From: Polycyclovorans algicola TG408
Lineage (GTDB): Bacteria > Pseudomonadota > Gammaproteobacteria > Nevskiales > Nevskiaceae
Reading direction: 5' to 3'
Length of the DNA stretch: 64,000 nucleotides
NCBI RefSeq assembly: GCF_000711245.1
Contig: NZ_JOMH01000001.1
Span: forward strand, 1,792,830 to 1,856,829
Shown: piece after piece, positions 7,383 through 16,149 of the stretch
How the letters are laid out: the number at the start of each line of letters is the position of its first letter
Numbering within the stretch: position 1 is the stretch's first letter
Position numbers and translations under genes: made by a program
The notes under the pieces: generated by a model
What the model was told of the DNA's origin: nothing
The model's input: the letters and a program-made list of their open reading frames with translations, nothing else
The model's database searches: none

Positions 7383-8768
7383 ATGGAGGGAATTATTCTT
7401 ACAGACAATATAGATGATTGTTACACCGAAGATTTCATTGCCAAAGTGAATGAGCATTCCTTCACTACGTCTTCTGATTTCTCGAACGAACTTTTTTTAT
7501 ACTTTTATTTGAAGTTTTCTGAATATTGTGCAATTTTGGGTAAGGGATTGCCCTTGCAAGGGGGTATGAAACGTAGCATAGTGGATTCGGCGATTGTCGT
7601 ACGTGCGCGAAAGGCATGTAATGATGAAGATTCATTTACAAAAATCTTACTTTTAAATACAAAGATCGGCGGCCAATTAATTATTTATCTTCTGCAAACG
7701 CTCGCGCTTTCAATTCTTTTGCCGTTATATTTCTTGTGGAAGACAAGGAAGTACGATTCCATAAGTCAAAAAAAGGAAAAACTTCAATTTATTTATTTGA
7801 TACGATCTGAGGCCTCATATCGTAAATGCAAATTCAGTATTGATGAAGTAAAGTCAGCAATGGTGCTTGTTGATAACTGGCGTGAAATTAATGTCGTTGG
7901 ACACCCAATATACGCAGCCATAACGCTAGGAAACGTTTTAAAGGTAACATTCGAAACGTTATTGTATTCCATTCGAGATATCCGCGCGTTTTTTATTGAT
8001 GGAAATAGAATGCTCGGCATTAGTTGTTCAGCTGCTATTCTTTCTTTCTATTCAAAGAGAATTTCTCATAAAGCGATTTATGAAGCTTGTTTGACTCAAG
8101 TCCTTAGGCTTCATCCTGGGGCGACGTTTATTACGGGAGATAAAGATGATCGTTTCGCGCTAATGCAAACTAGGGTTTGTAAGAAGGCGGATGTCAATCT
8201 TATTTGTTTGCCTCATGGGCTAGAATATGGGTTTAATTTCCCCGGGGGCTTGGCTGGCACTATATTCTTTTGTCTTGCAGAAGAAAGCGCAAATTTTCTG
8301 AGTTCTTTGTACAAAAGCAAAAAATTCTTGTACTCGGAGGAAATTGCAAGGAGTATGTGCGGTGTGAATATTGAAGCAGCTCAAGCTCAGAAAATCAGCA
8401 GGTGTTGTTTTTTTACTGAGCCGCGCGATCCTCAGGTGAATTATGCGATCATAGAATATTTTAGGATGGCAGACTTGGAGATCTCCATTAAGTTGCATCC
8501 ATTAGAGAATGCGGCAATTTATTCACAGAAATTCCCTGATGTGAACCAGATCGCAGATTATTCTGAAGCGATACGTTCATCAGTCTGTGTTGCTAGAAAA
8601 TCGTCAGTTTTACTTGAGGCTTCTATGCGTGGTTCTGCCGCAATCGCCGCTCTTGTAGCGAAGAAGGACCGTGTTTATGTTGAAAAAATATTCCCCTCGC
8701 TTCTCTCTTCGGCTATATCTAGAGCTTATAATTATGCGGAACTTTCCAGCTTAGTCAAAGGCGAGTGA
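7383..8768 (+). CDS. Unclassified GT-B glycosyltransferase, possibly CMP-sugar dependent
   Basis: A 461-residue protein without an obvious named family. Features seen: a hydrophobic stretch near residue 100 ('IIYLLQTLALSILLPLYFLW'), 'ITGDKDDR', 'LPHGLEYG' at about 275-282, 'KLHP' with His at about 372, and near the end 'ARKSSVLLEASMRGSAAIAA'. The HP motif and a later Ser-Ser...Glu-Ala...Gly segment occur in bacterial sialyltransferases and Kdo transferases with a GT-B fold, where they bind the CMP part of the donor. Next to a CMP-sugar synthetase this suggests transfer of the activated acid made by the cassette, which is inference. ATG 7383 is chosen; the frame is open back to TTG 7341, and no good ribosome site is seen for either. 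Very AT-rich. Confidence 0.6.
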   Translation: MEGIILTDNIDDCYTEDFIAKVNEHSFTTSSDFSNELFLYFYLKFSEYCAILGKGLPLQGGMKRSIVDSAIVVRARKACNDEDSFTKILLLNTKIGGQLIIYLLQTLALSILLPLYFLWKTRKYDSISQKKEKLQFIYLIRSEASYRKCKFSIDEVKSAMVLVDNWREINVVGHPIYAAITLGNVLKVTFETLLYSIRDIRAFFIDGNRMLGISCSAAILSFYSKRISHKAIYEACLTQVLRLHPGATFITGDKDDRFALMQTRVCKKADVNLICLPHGLEYGFNFPGGLAGTIFFCLAEESANFLSSLYKSKKFLYSEEIARSMCGVNIEAAQAQKISRCCFFTEPRDPQVNYAIIEYFRMADLEISIKLHPLENAAIYSQKFPDVNQIADYSEAIRSSVCVARKSSVLLEASMRGSAAIAALVAKKDRVYVEKIFPSLLSSAISRAYNYAELSSLVKGE

Positions 8769-8801
8769 AGAAAGTTTTGTGATTTTTAATCAGGTTATAT
8801 T

Positions 8802-9830
8802 ATGTTTGCAAATGAAACGTTGCTTATTGTCGGGGGAACTGGGTCCTTTGGTAACGCAGTTCTTGAGCGTTTTATTGAATCCGATTTCAAAGAGATTCGA
8901 ATCTTCAGTCGCGATGAAAAAAAACAAGATGATATGCGCCGTCGATACAGGAGCGATAAATTAAAGTTTTATATTGGTGATGTGCGAGATTATCAATCGG
9001 TGTTGAATGCAGTGCGTGGTGTAGATTTCATCTACCATGCAGCTGCGCTTAAACAGGTCCCGTCCTGTGAATTCCATCCGCTAGAGGCTGTCAAGACCAA
9101 CGTGTTGGGCACTGAGAACGTGCTTGAGTCAGCGATCAATTGCAATGTTAGGCGCGTTGTGGTGTTGAGTACTGACAAGGCGGTATACCCCATCAACGCC
9201 ATGGGTATTAGCAAGGCTATGATGGAAAAGGTAGCGGTGGCCAAATCGCGTAGCGCCAACGGTACGGTTATCAACGTGACGCGCTACGGCAACGTCATGT
9301 GTTCACGCGGGTCGGTCATTCCCCTGTTCGTGAATCAGATCCGCGCCGGGCTGCCAATTACCATTACCGATCCGTCGATGACGCGCTTCATGATGACCTT
9401 GGATGACGCTGTGGACTTGGTGCTCTACGCGTTTCTGCACGGTCAGCCAGGCGAGATTTTTGTGCAGAAAGCGCCCGCAGCGACGATTGAAACCTTGGCC
9501 CATGCCCTGACCGACTTGCTTTGCAAGCCAGAGCATGAGGTGCGCGTCATTGGCACGCGCCACGGTGAGAAGCTCTACGAGGCCTTGCTCAGCCGGGAGG
9601 AGATCGTCGCAGCGGAAGATTTAGGCGGGTATTACCGTGTGCCGCCTGACTTGCGTGATCTGAATTATGACAAGTTTGTGGAGAAGGGGGAAGTCAGAAT
9701 TTCGGCTGCGGCCGACTACAACTCCCATAACACCACGCGCTTGGACGTTGACGGAATGAAAGCATTGCTAATGAAGCTGCGCTTCATGCAGGCCGCCGTC
9801 CGCGGTGAAGTGGTAGAAGCTGAGGAGTGA
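8802..9830 (+). CDS. wbjB: UDP-GlcNAc 4,6-dehydratase/5-epimerase (L-FucNAc pathway, step 1)
   Basis: A 342-residue SDR of the WbjB/FnlA/CapE group. 'LLIVGGTGSFGNAVL' binds NADP, 'YHAAALKQVPSCE' is the family signature, and 'STDKAVYPINAMGISKAMMEK' holds the Ser-Met-Lys form of the catalytic triad usual for soluble inverting dehydratases. It makes UDP-2-acetamido-2,6-dideoxy-L-arabino-4-hexulose from UDP-GlcNAc. wbjC and wbjD follow at 4 and 2 bases, forming a complete UDP-L-FucNAc pathway. Base composition changes inside the gene: the first 300 bases are AT-rich like the genes before it, and the rest is GC-rich like those after it. This suggests a recombination joint near 9.1 kb. Confidence 0.92.
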   Translation: MFANETLLIVGGTGSFGNAVLERFIESDFKEIRIFSRDEKKQDDMRRRYRSDKLKFYIGDVRDYQSVLNAVRGVDFIYHAAALKQVPSCEFHPLEAVKTNVLGTENVLESAINCNVRRVVVLSTDKAVYPINAMGISKAMMEKVAVAKSRSANGTVINVTRYGNVMCSRGSVIPLFVNQIRAGLPITITDPSMTRFMMTLDDAVDLVLYAFLHGQPGEIFVQKAPAATIETLAHALTDLLCKPEHEVRVIGTRHGEKLYEALLSREEIVAAEDLGGYYRVPPDLRDLNYDKFVEKGEVRISAAADYNSHNTTRLDVDGMKALLMKLRFMQAAVRGEVVEAEE

Positions 9831-9834
9831 CGAA

Positions 9835-10968
9835 ATGACTGCGCCTCCCCTCCGTGTTTTAATCACTGGAGCCAACGGTTTTCTTGGCAGGAACCTTTCG
9901 GTTCGCTTGGAGGAGCTGCCTGGCTTCAGCGTGCTCCCCTTTGTGCGTGGTGATGACGCAGGGGGGTTGCCAGGACTGGTCGCAGAATGCGATGCGGTTG
10001 TTCACCTTGCCGGTGAAAACCGCCCACAGGACGAGGCGGCCTTTGCCCAGGTCAATACGTGGCTCACGGTGGCGCTATGCGAGGCGATTGCACAAGTTAT
10101 GCTCCAAAAAGGGCGGGCCATTCCTTTGTTGATGGCGTCCACCACCCAGGCGGATCGCGACAACGCGTATGGCTGCAGCAAGCTTGCCGCCGAGCACGCA
10201 GTACAGGCATTGGCAGAGAAAACGAGCAATCCCTGCGTGGTGTTTCGCCTGCCTGGCGTTTTTGGTAAGTGGTGCAGGCCCAACTACAACTCCGTGGTGG
10301 CGACTTTTTGTCACAACATTGCGCGTGGCTTGCCGATACAGGTCAACGACCCTGCAGCTGCCGTGCAACTGGTGTACGTGGATGATGTGGTTTCCGCCTT
10401 CATACGCGCCCTGGAAGCCCCGGCTGAGGGCCTGGTGCGAGGCGTCGTTCAGCCGGAATATCGCGTGACGCTGGGCGAGTTAGTGGCGCAGATTCGCGCC
10501 TTTGGTCAGTGCCGCACCAGTCTACTAACTGAGCGAGTGGGCACGGGCTTCGTAAGAGCGTTGTATGCCACTTACGTTAGCTACCTGCCCAACGAGAAGT
10601 TCTCCTATGAGGTGCCGCAGCACGCGGACCCGCGCGGCGTCTTTGTGGAAATGCTAAAGACGCCAGACAGCGGACAGTTTTCGTTCTTCACCGCTCACCC
10701 CGGGGTAACACGCGGCGGGCATTACCACCACACCAAGACTGAGAAGTTTCTGGTCGTCAAGGGCGTGGCGCTGTTCCGCTTCCGCCATTTGCTAACCGGG
10801 GAGCAGGTTGAGTTGCGCACTTATGGGGACAAGCCTGTGGTGGTGGATACGATTCCTGGCTGGGTGCATGACATCACCAACGTCGGGGGCGACGAGATGG
10901 TGGTGATGCTGTGGGCCAATGAGAACTTTGATCGAGACCGCCCGGACACCATCGCCAGCAGGCTTTAA
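9835..10968 (+). CDS. wbjC: UDP-L-FucNAc pathway reductase/epimerase
   Basis: A 377-residue two-domain enzyme of the WbjC/FnlB/CapF family. Residues 1-250 are an NADPH-binding SDR ('[14 protein letters not shown]', Tyr-Lys in '[12 protein letters not shown]'). Residues about 265-377 form a cupin with the metal-binding pattern '[15 protein letters not shown]', then '[17 protein letters not shown]'. Known members epimerise C3 in the cupin and reduce C4 in the SDR domain, giving UDP-6-deoxy-L-talose-NAc. GAGGAG lies 8 bases before ATG 9835. It sits between wbjB and wbjD in the usual order. Both domains appear intact. Confidence 0.93.
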   Translation: MTAPPLRVLITGANGFLGRNLSVRLEELPGFSVLPFVRGDDAGGLPGLVAECDAVVHLAGENRPQDEAAFAQVNTWLTVALCEAIAQVMLQKGRAIPLLMASTTQADRDNAYGCSKLAAEHAVQALAEKTSNPCVVFRLPGVFGKWCRPNYNSVVATFCHNIARGLPIQVNDPAAAVQLVYVDDVVSAFIRALEAPAEGLVRGVVQPEYRVTLGELVAQIRAFGQCRTSLLTERVGTGFVRALYATYVSYLPNEKFSYEVPQHADPRGVFVEMLKTPDSGQFSFFTAHPGVTRGGHYHHTKTEKFLVVKGVALFRFRHLLTGEQVELRTYGDKPVVVDTIPGWVHDITNVGGDEMVVMLWANENFDRDRPDTIASRL

Positions 10969-10970
10969 AA

Positions 10971-12101
10971 ATGAAAAAACTCAAAGTGATGTCGGTGGTC
11001 GGGACGCGGCCAGAGATCATTCGTTTGTCTCGTGTGATGGCGGCTCTTGATCGCAACTGCGACCATGTGCTGGTACACACCTGCCAGAATTATGACTACG
11101 AACTCAACCAGATCTTTTTTAATGATCTGGGCATCCGAAAGCCCGATCACTTCTTGAATGCTGCAGGTGCGACGGGCGCCGAGACCATCGGCAAGGTCAT
11201 CATCGCGGTTGACCAGGTGCTGGCTATGGTGCAACCCGAGGCCATGCTGGTCTTAGGTGATACCAATAGCTGTCTGTCGGTGATCCCGGCCAAGCGGCGC
11301 AAGATCCCGACCTTTCATATGGAGGCCGGCAATCGCTGCTTCGACATGCGGGTGCCGGAGGAGATCAACCGCCGGATCGTCGACCACACGGCGGATATTA
11401 ATCTCACCTACAGCACTATCGCCCGGGACTATCTGCTGCGAGAGGGGCTGCCACCGGATCTGGTGATCAAGACCGGCAGCCCGATGTTTGAGGTGCTGCA
11501 GCACTACCTCAGCAAGATTGTGGCTTCCGACGTGCTGGTTCGGCTGGGCTTGGAGGCCGAGCGATTCTTCGTGGTAAGCGCGCACCGGGAGGAGAACGTC
11601 GACTCGCACCGCAACTTCTTGCGCCTGGTCGAGACACTGAATGCGATCGCTGAGACTTACGACCACCCAGTGATCGTGTCCACCCATCCGCGAACGCAGA
11701 AGCGGGTGGATGCCATGAACATCCAGTTTGACCCGCGTGTGCGCCTACTCAAGCCACTGGGCTTTACCGACTACAACCACCTGCAAATGCAGGCCAAGGC
11801 GGTTCTGTCTGACAGCGGCACCATCAATGAGGAGTCCTCCATCCTCAACTTTCCAGCACTCAACATTCGCGAAGCCCACGAGCGGCCTGAGGGCATGGAA
11901 GAGGCCGCGGTGATGATGACCGGGCTGGGCGTGGAGCGGGTGCTGCAGGGGCTGCAGGTGTTGGAGGGACAGTCGCGTGGCGAAGAACGCTCGTTGCGTC
12001 TTGTGGCGGACTACAGCATGCCTAACGTGAGTGAAAAGGTGGTACGGATTATCCTGAGCTATACCGACTATGTGAAGCGTGTGGTGTGGAAGCAGTTTTA
12101 G
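10971..12101 (+). CDS. wbjD: UDP-GlcNAc 2-epimerase-like, forms UDP-L-FucNAc
   Basis: A 376-residue GT-B-fold epimerase of the WecB family, WbjD/FnlC/CapG branch. '[15 protein letters not shown]' is the N-terminal signature, '[20 protein letters not shown]' the catalytic loop, and '[10 protein letters not shown]' and '[11 protein letters not shown]' bind the UDP. It catalyses the last step, C2 epimerisation to UDP-N-acetyl-L-fucosamine. The gene starts 2 bases after wbjC, and its TAG stop shares one base with the GTG start of the next glycosyltransferase. Length and motifs are complete. Confidence 0.93.
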   Translation: MKKLKVMSVVGTRPEIIRLSRVMAALDRNCDHVLVHTCQNYDYELNQIFFNDLGIRKPDHFLNAAGATGAETIGKVIIAVDQVLAMVQPEAMLVLGDTNSCLSVIPAKRRKIPTFHMEAGNRCFDMRVPEEINRRIVDHTADINLTYSTIARDYLLREGLPPDLVIKTGSPMFEVLQHYLSKIVASDVLVRLGLEAERFFVVSAHREENVDSHRNFLRLVETLNAIAETYDHPVIVSTHPRTQKRVDAMNIQFDPRVRLLKPLGFTDYNHLQMQAKAVLSDSGTINEESSILNFPALNIREAHERPEGMEEAAVMMTGLGVERVLQGLQVLEGQSRGEERSLRLVADYSMPNVSEKVVRIILSYTDYVKRVVWKQF

Positions 12102-13261
12102 TGAAGAAACCTCGCATCGCTATCATTAATAGAAGCTTCTGGCCAATCTATCCAGTTATCGGCGAAGCCCTTTTGCTTCTGGCCGAAGAGTTGGCGCCTT
12201 TTTACGATGTCAGTGTAATTCTGCAGGATCAGGTAGGAATACGAGAGCGTCTTCTGCGTGAGAAGCGTGGTGAAGGGGTCCGTTTTTATTCTATCGATGC
12301 ATGGTCTACCTCAGCCAGTGGTGTCTTGCGGCGAGTTATAGATGCGGTGAGGTTCATGGGATGGGTTTTGGGTGTGCTGCTATGGCTGCGCCCAAAGGTG
12401 GTTTATGTTTCGACTGACCCGCCGATTCTTGCTCCATTCGTCGTTGCTATTTATTCAAAGCTTTCCGGCGCGCGTTTCATTTACCATCTTCAGGATATTC
12501 ACCCTGAGGCTGCGCATGTCGTTATTAAAGTGAGGCCTGCTCTGTTTAAGTTGCTCAAGGCTATTGATGGCTTTACGATGCGAAGAGCGCACAAGCTGAT
12601 CACCCTGACTCGAGTAATGGCGAAGCAGATCGTTGAAAGGTCTGGAGCGGGCGGGGAGGTGATGCTACTAGAAAATCCTTCAGTCCCATTTGAGTCCATA
12701 GCGCTGCCTGCCGCGAAGAGTCGAGGTTTTTCTTTCTGTGGAAATGCTGGTCGGCTGCAAAGAATTCCACTATTGATCGATGCAATTGATAGCTATCATT
12801 CAGCGGGTGGATCTCTAGAATTTGCGTTTGCCGGAGGAGGAGTTTACGCAAAAGAACTGGAGTCCCTCGCGCAGCGTAACTCCAAAGTTACTTACCTCGG
12901 GAAAGTATCCTCACGAGAGGCTGCTGAACTCTCAAGTCGATATGAATGGGCAATCCTTCCTATTGAAGATGAAGTTACCGAATATGCTTTTCCCAGCAAA
13001 ACCTCGTCTTATGTTTTTGCTGATGCGCGGATTATTGCGATCTGTGGACACAACACTAGTGTCGCAGAATGGGTTAATTTCAATCACGTAGGTGTTGTTG
13101 TCCCGCCCACGGTGGACGAAGTCGTGCAATGCTTTAAAAGAGTTGAAGCGGGCGAATTATCTGATCTAACAGGGACGAGTAAGCGTGCGGAACTCATGGA
13201 ACGTTTGTCTATGCCTAGATTTGTGGGTGTGCTGAAGAATCAGATCGAAGCGATTGTTTGA
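12101..13261 (+). CDS. wbuB: Glycosyltransferase, WbuB-like (probable L-FucNAc transferase)
   Basis: A 386-residue GT4-type glycosyltransferase. The opening 'PRIAIINRSFWPIYPVIGEAL' and the segment 'FIYHLQDIHPEAA' are like WbuB/WbjE proteins that follow the fnl/wbj genes and transfer L-FucNAc. The donor-binding end is shorter than in typical GT4, with 'YEWAILPIEDEVTEYAFPSKTSSY' holding the family's PSK segment. GTG 12101 is preferred over GTG 12086: GGAAG lies just before it and it overlaps the wbjD stop by one base. The gene is clearly AT-richer than wbjBCD, so it may have a separate history. The transferred sugar is inferred from position and resemblance. Confidence 0.78.
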   Translation: MKKPRIAIINRSFWPIYPVIGEALLLLAEELAPFYDVSVILQDQVGIRERLLREKRGEGVRFYSIDAWSTSASGVLRRVIDAVRFMGWVLGVLLWLRPKVVYVSTDPPILAPFVVAIYSKLSGARFIYHLQDIHPEAAHVVIKVRPALFKLLKAIDGFTMRRAHKLITLTRVMAKQIVERSGAGGEVMLLENPSVPFESIALPAAKSRGFSFCGNAGRLQRIPLLIDAIDSYHSAGGSLEFAFAGGGVYAKELESLAQRNSKVTYLGKVSSREAAELSSRYEWAILPIEDEVTEYAFPSKTSSYVFADARIIAICGHNTSVAEWVNFNHVGVVVPPTVDEVVQCFKRVEAGELSDLTGTSKRAELMERLSMPRFVGVLKNQIEAIV

Positions 13262-13313
13262 TCACCCAATAATCTTTGGATCGATTCGTTCTCATCATTG
13301 AGAGGAAACTTGA

Positions 13314-14255
13314 ATGATATTGGTAACCGGCGCGACCGGCCTAGTGGGTGCTGCCTTGGTGCGCCGTCTCTGCATTGATGGCGTATCCCAGGTCGTCGCG
13401 GCAGTGCGAAACGCTGCTTCAGGGCTGCCCAGCCAAGTGCATTTGGTAGGCGGGCTCGAACTCACCGGCCAAACTGACTGGACACCTGCGCTGCAGAATG
13501 TAGAGGCGGTTGTTCATTGTGCCGCCAGGGCCCACGTTATGAAGGATCATGAGGCGGATCCACTAGACGTCTACCGCAGAGTGAACGTGGAGGGCACTTT
13601 AAACCTAGCCCGACAAGCCGCTGCGGCTGGGGCTCGTCGTTTTTTGTTTGTAAGTTCCGTGAAAGTTAATGGCGAGGGTACTGGGCCAGGGTGTTTGTTT
13701 AAAGTGGGAGACATTCCAGCGCCGCTTGATCCTTATGGCCAATCGAAGTTTGAGGCAGAGCAGGGTCTACGTGAGGTTGCGACCGAAACCGGAATGGAGA
13801 TCGTAATTATACGCCCACCCGTCGTTTATGGCCCCGGAGTCAAGGCTAACTTTGCGACGATGATGCGGTGGGTAGCACGAGGCGCACCGTTGCCATTGGG
13901 CGCTGTTCGTTCGAATCGCCGAAGTCTGGTGGCGTTGGATAATTTGGTCGATCTGATGGTGACTTGCTTGGATCACCCAGCCGCTGCAAATCAGACTTTC
14001 TTGGTCAGCGATGATGAGGATTTGTCCACCGCAGACCTGCTCGAGCGCTTGGGGCAGGCGATGGGAAGGCCAGCCAAGTTGATTCCGGTACCGATGGGAG
14101 TATTAATGGCGGGGGCAGCGATGCTAGGCAAGCGTTCGGTGGCGCAGCGGCTGTTGGGTTCTTTACAGGTTGATATCTCCAAGACGCGTGAGCTCCTTGG
14201 GTGGCAGCCACCGATTGGCGTGGATGAGGGCTTTAGACGGGCAGTGGGGCGATAG
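13314..14255 (+). CDS. NAD-dependent epimerase/reductase, WbpV-like
   Basis: A 313-residue extended SDR. 'MILVTGATGLVGAAL' binds the dinucleotide, 'VHCAARAHVM' is the strand-4 signature of this group, Ser of 'FVSSVKVNGEG' and Tyr-Lys of 'PYGQSKFEAE' form the active site, and 'IIRPPVVYGPGVKANF' completes the pattern. It looks like WbpV and related 4-reductases/epimerases that act on UDP-4-keto-6-deoxy-GlcNAc from WbpM to give UDP-QuiNAc or UDP-FucNAc. Both partners seen with WbpV in Pseudomonas loci, a WbpM and an initiating transferase, lie just downstream. GAGAGGA precedes the ATG. A lipid-linked GlcNAc 4-epimerase is a possible alternative. Confidence 0.75.
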   Translation: MILVTGATGLVGAALVRRLCIDGVSQVVAAVRNAASGLPSQVHLVGGLELTGQTDWTPALQNVEAVVHCAARAHVMKDHEADPLDVYRRVNVEGTLNLARQAAAAGARRFLFVSSVKVNGEGTGPGCLFKVGDIPAPLDPYGQSKFEAEQGLREVATETGMEIVIIRPPVVYGPGVKANFATMMRWVARGAPLPLGAVRSNRRSLVALDNLVDLMVTCLDHPAAANQTFLVSDDEDLSTADLLERLGQAMGRPAKLIPVPMGVLMAGAAMLGKRSVAQRLLGSLQVDISKTRELLGWQPPIGVDEGFRRAVGR

Positions 14256-14256
14256 C

Positions 14257-14811
14257 GTGCTGATACGACTGTTCGATCTGCTGTTCTCGTTTCTGGGGCT
14301 GGTGTTCGGCTTGCCGATCTTGGTGCTGCTCTGGCTGATCGGTTTGTCTGATACAGGGTCGCCGTTGTTCAGGCAGGAACGTATAGGGATACATCAGCGG
14401 CCGTTCACTCTGGTCAAGTTCAGGACCATGAAGCTGGATACCGCTTCGGTTGCGACACACTTGGCCAGTAGTCATGCGGTGACGCCCTTTGGTCGTTTTT
14501 TACGGCGGACCAAGCTGGATGAGCTGCCTCAGCTCTGGAACGTGTTGATGGGGGACATGAGTTTGGTGGGGCCCCGGCCGGGCTTGTTCAACCAAGAGGA
14601 GCTGACGCAGGCGCGGGCCCGCCGGGGGGTCTTTGAGGTGCGTCCGGGTATTACTGGTCTTGCGCAAGTGAGCGAGATTGATATGTCAACGCCGGAGCTT
14701 TTGGCGGAGACGGACGAGCGGATGATGAAAACGCTCACGCTGCGGCGCTATTTTCAGTACATCTTCATGACGGTTGTTGGGCGAGGGTCTGGGGATCGCT
14801 TGAAGGGCTAG
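14257..14811 (+). CDS. Initiating phosphoglycosyl transferase (small PglC-type)
   Basis: A 184-residue member of the bacterial sugar transferase family (PF02397) in its short, single-hairpin form. A hydrophobic re-entrant helix spans residues about 1-27, followed by 'GSPLFRQERIG', 'FTLVKFRTM', 'TKLDELPQLWNVLMGDMSLVGPRPGL' with the catalytic Asp-Glu pair, and 'RPGITGLAQV'. It starts O-unit synthesis by moving a sugar-1-phosphate onto undecaprenyl phosphate; with WbpM and the WbpV-like gene nearby, QuiNAc-1-P is the best guess. GTG 14257 is chosen: the reading frame is open to 14170, but that part lies inside the preceding gene and lacks family features. The start lies one base after the previous stop codon. 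Confidence 0.88.
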   Translation: MLIRLFDLLFSFLGLVFGLPILVLLWLIGLSDTGSPLFRQERIGIHQRPFTLVKFRTMKLDTASVATHLASSHAVTPFGRFLRRTKLDELPQLWNVLMGDMSLVGPRPGLFNQEELTQARARRGVFEVRPGITGLAQVSEIDMSTPELLAETDERMMKTLTLRRYFQYIFMTVVGRGSGDRLKG

Positions 14812-15218
14812 CGTTTGTGCGGGCTCTTGAGTTGCTGACCGTGGGTTAGACTCTGAAGAAGGCTATTTGAAAGTTGTTAAGGCGCCACGGTCTCCGACGT
14901 CGACAAAGCAATCGTTTGGGCTCCATGGTGTCAGCGGTTGGTTGAAGGTGTATCGCTCGATCGTGGATGCCGGATCGGGGTCCGGCATGACTAAGGTGAG
15001 ATTCGGGCTGATGAAAGTGGGTCCGGCATGACGATGTTGAGGCCAAAGAGACGTGTTGCTTGGTTTGGGGACGATGCGGCTTGTTGCGGGCGGGACTTGA
15101 TTGGGTGCTTGGGCGGGCCCTTCTTCGCGGCTCGGGCTTCAGGCACTACATCGTCGGGCTGTGCGTACAATCGCGCCCGAACTTGGCCGCTTCGTAGAGT
15201 TTGAGAACCCTTTCGCGA
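14812..15218 (+). other. 407-base gap with a small palindromic repeat
   Basis: No gene is supported. The gap separates the glycan assembly genes from wzz and wbpM and may hold their promoter, although no clear -35/-10 pair stands out. It contains one complete small palindrome and one half copy, listed separately. Confidence 0.6.
14965..15032 (+). repeat. Short palindromic repeat with a second half copy
   Basis: ATGCCGGA at 14967-14974 and TCCGGCAT at 14981-14988 form a perfect 8-base stem around TCGGGG. The right half, GTCCGGCATGAC, recurs at 15021-15032. Sequences of the type GTCATGCCGG...CCGGCATCCA are common scattered repeats in proteobacterial genomes. This one is unrelated in sequence to the REP family at 28-31 kb. 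Confidence 0.6.
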
Positions 15219-16124
15219 ATGAATGATCAGCAGCAGTTGGCGCCCGTGCATAGCGGCTATGCAGACGATGAGATTGACCTGCGCGAGCTGGTTGCGGCGC
15301 TTTGGCGCGGCAAGTGGTGGATCATGTTGTTTACCCTGCTGGCGACGGTTCTGGCCGGCGTTTATGCGTTTACGGCGACGCCGCAGTTCAAGTCGGAGGC
15401 GACGCTGCAGTTGCGGGATGACAACTCATCCGGCGGCATGGGTGGGCAGCTCGGCGGGCTTGCTGCGTTGGCGGGGGTGTCGCTGGGCAGCGGGGGCGGA
15501 TCGGATCAGATTTATGCTTCGGCCTACGTGGAATCGCGCGCCTTTATTCAGGGCTTCATCGACACGCACGATGTGATGCAGCATCTGTATGCCGACCGGT
15601 GGGATGCTGAGGCGCAAGACTGGCGCCCCGAGACCAAGCGTTTCTCTGACGAGCCGGCCCCGCCGCCGACCCCTTGGCATGCGTATTCAAAGTTTATGGA
15701 GGAGGTCTTCTCGATTGCAGTGGACACCCAGACGGGCACCCAAACCTGGGCAGTGACCTGGCACGACCCGGTGCTGGCGGCGGAGTGGCTCAAGGCATTG
15801 ATCGAGCGGGCCAATGTTGAATTGAACCGCGCGGTGCTGGATGAGGCCACGAACAACCTGCGGTATCTCGAAGGCCAGTTGCAGGCGGCGGGCACCGTCG
15901 AGGTGCGCCAGACGGTGGCCAGCATGATGGAGTCAGAGCTCAATCAATTGATGATGGCCCGCAACGCCGAGCGCGGCACATTGGTGGTGGTGGACCCGCC
16001 GCTGGAGCCTCAGGCGCCGTTCAAGCCCAAGAAGCCCTTGATTCTGGTGTTGGGTTTCATGTTGGGCGGCATGTTGGGTGTGATGTTTGTGCTGGTGAAG
16101 AACGCGCTGCGGGCGCCGCGCTGA
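15219..16124 (+). CDS. wzz: Chain-length determinant protein (Wzz family)
   Basis: A 301-residue inner-membrane protein of the Wzz/PCP type. 'DEIDLRELVAALWRGKWWIM' is the family's N-terminal cytoplasmic segment, followed by a membrane helix (about 33-53). A periplasmic domain contains 'SEATLQLRDDNSSGGMGGQLGG', the segment 'PPLEPQAPFKPKKPLILVLGF' is the Pro-rich lead into the second helix, and a short cytoplasmic tail ends the protein. It sets the modal length of polymer made by Wzy. ATG 15219 is used because the family start MNDQ...EIDL lies there. No C-terminal tyrosine-kinase domain is present, so it is a Wzz-type and not a Wzc-type protein. wbpM follows after 25 bases. Confidence 0.9.
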   Translation: MNDQQQLAPVHSGYADDEIDLRELVAALWRGKWWIMLFTLLATVLAGVYAFTATPQFKSEATLQLRDDNSSGGMGGQLGGLAALAGVSLGSGGGSDQIYASAYVESRAFIQGFIDTHDVMQHLYADRWDAEAQDWRPETKRFSDEPAPPPTPWHAYSKFMEEVFSIAVDTQTGTQTWAVTWHDPVLAAEWLKALIERANVELNRAVLDEATNNLRYLEGQLQAAGTVEVRQTVASMMESELNQLMMARNAERGTLVVVDPPLEPQAPFKPKKPLILVLGFMLGGMLGVMFVLVKNALRAPR

Positions 16125-16149
16125 GGCGAGTGAGCCGAAGGGGAAGGGC

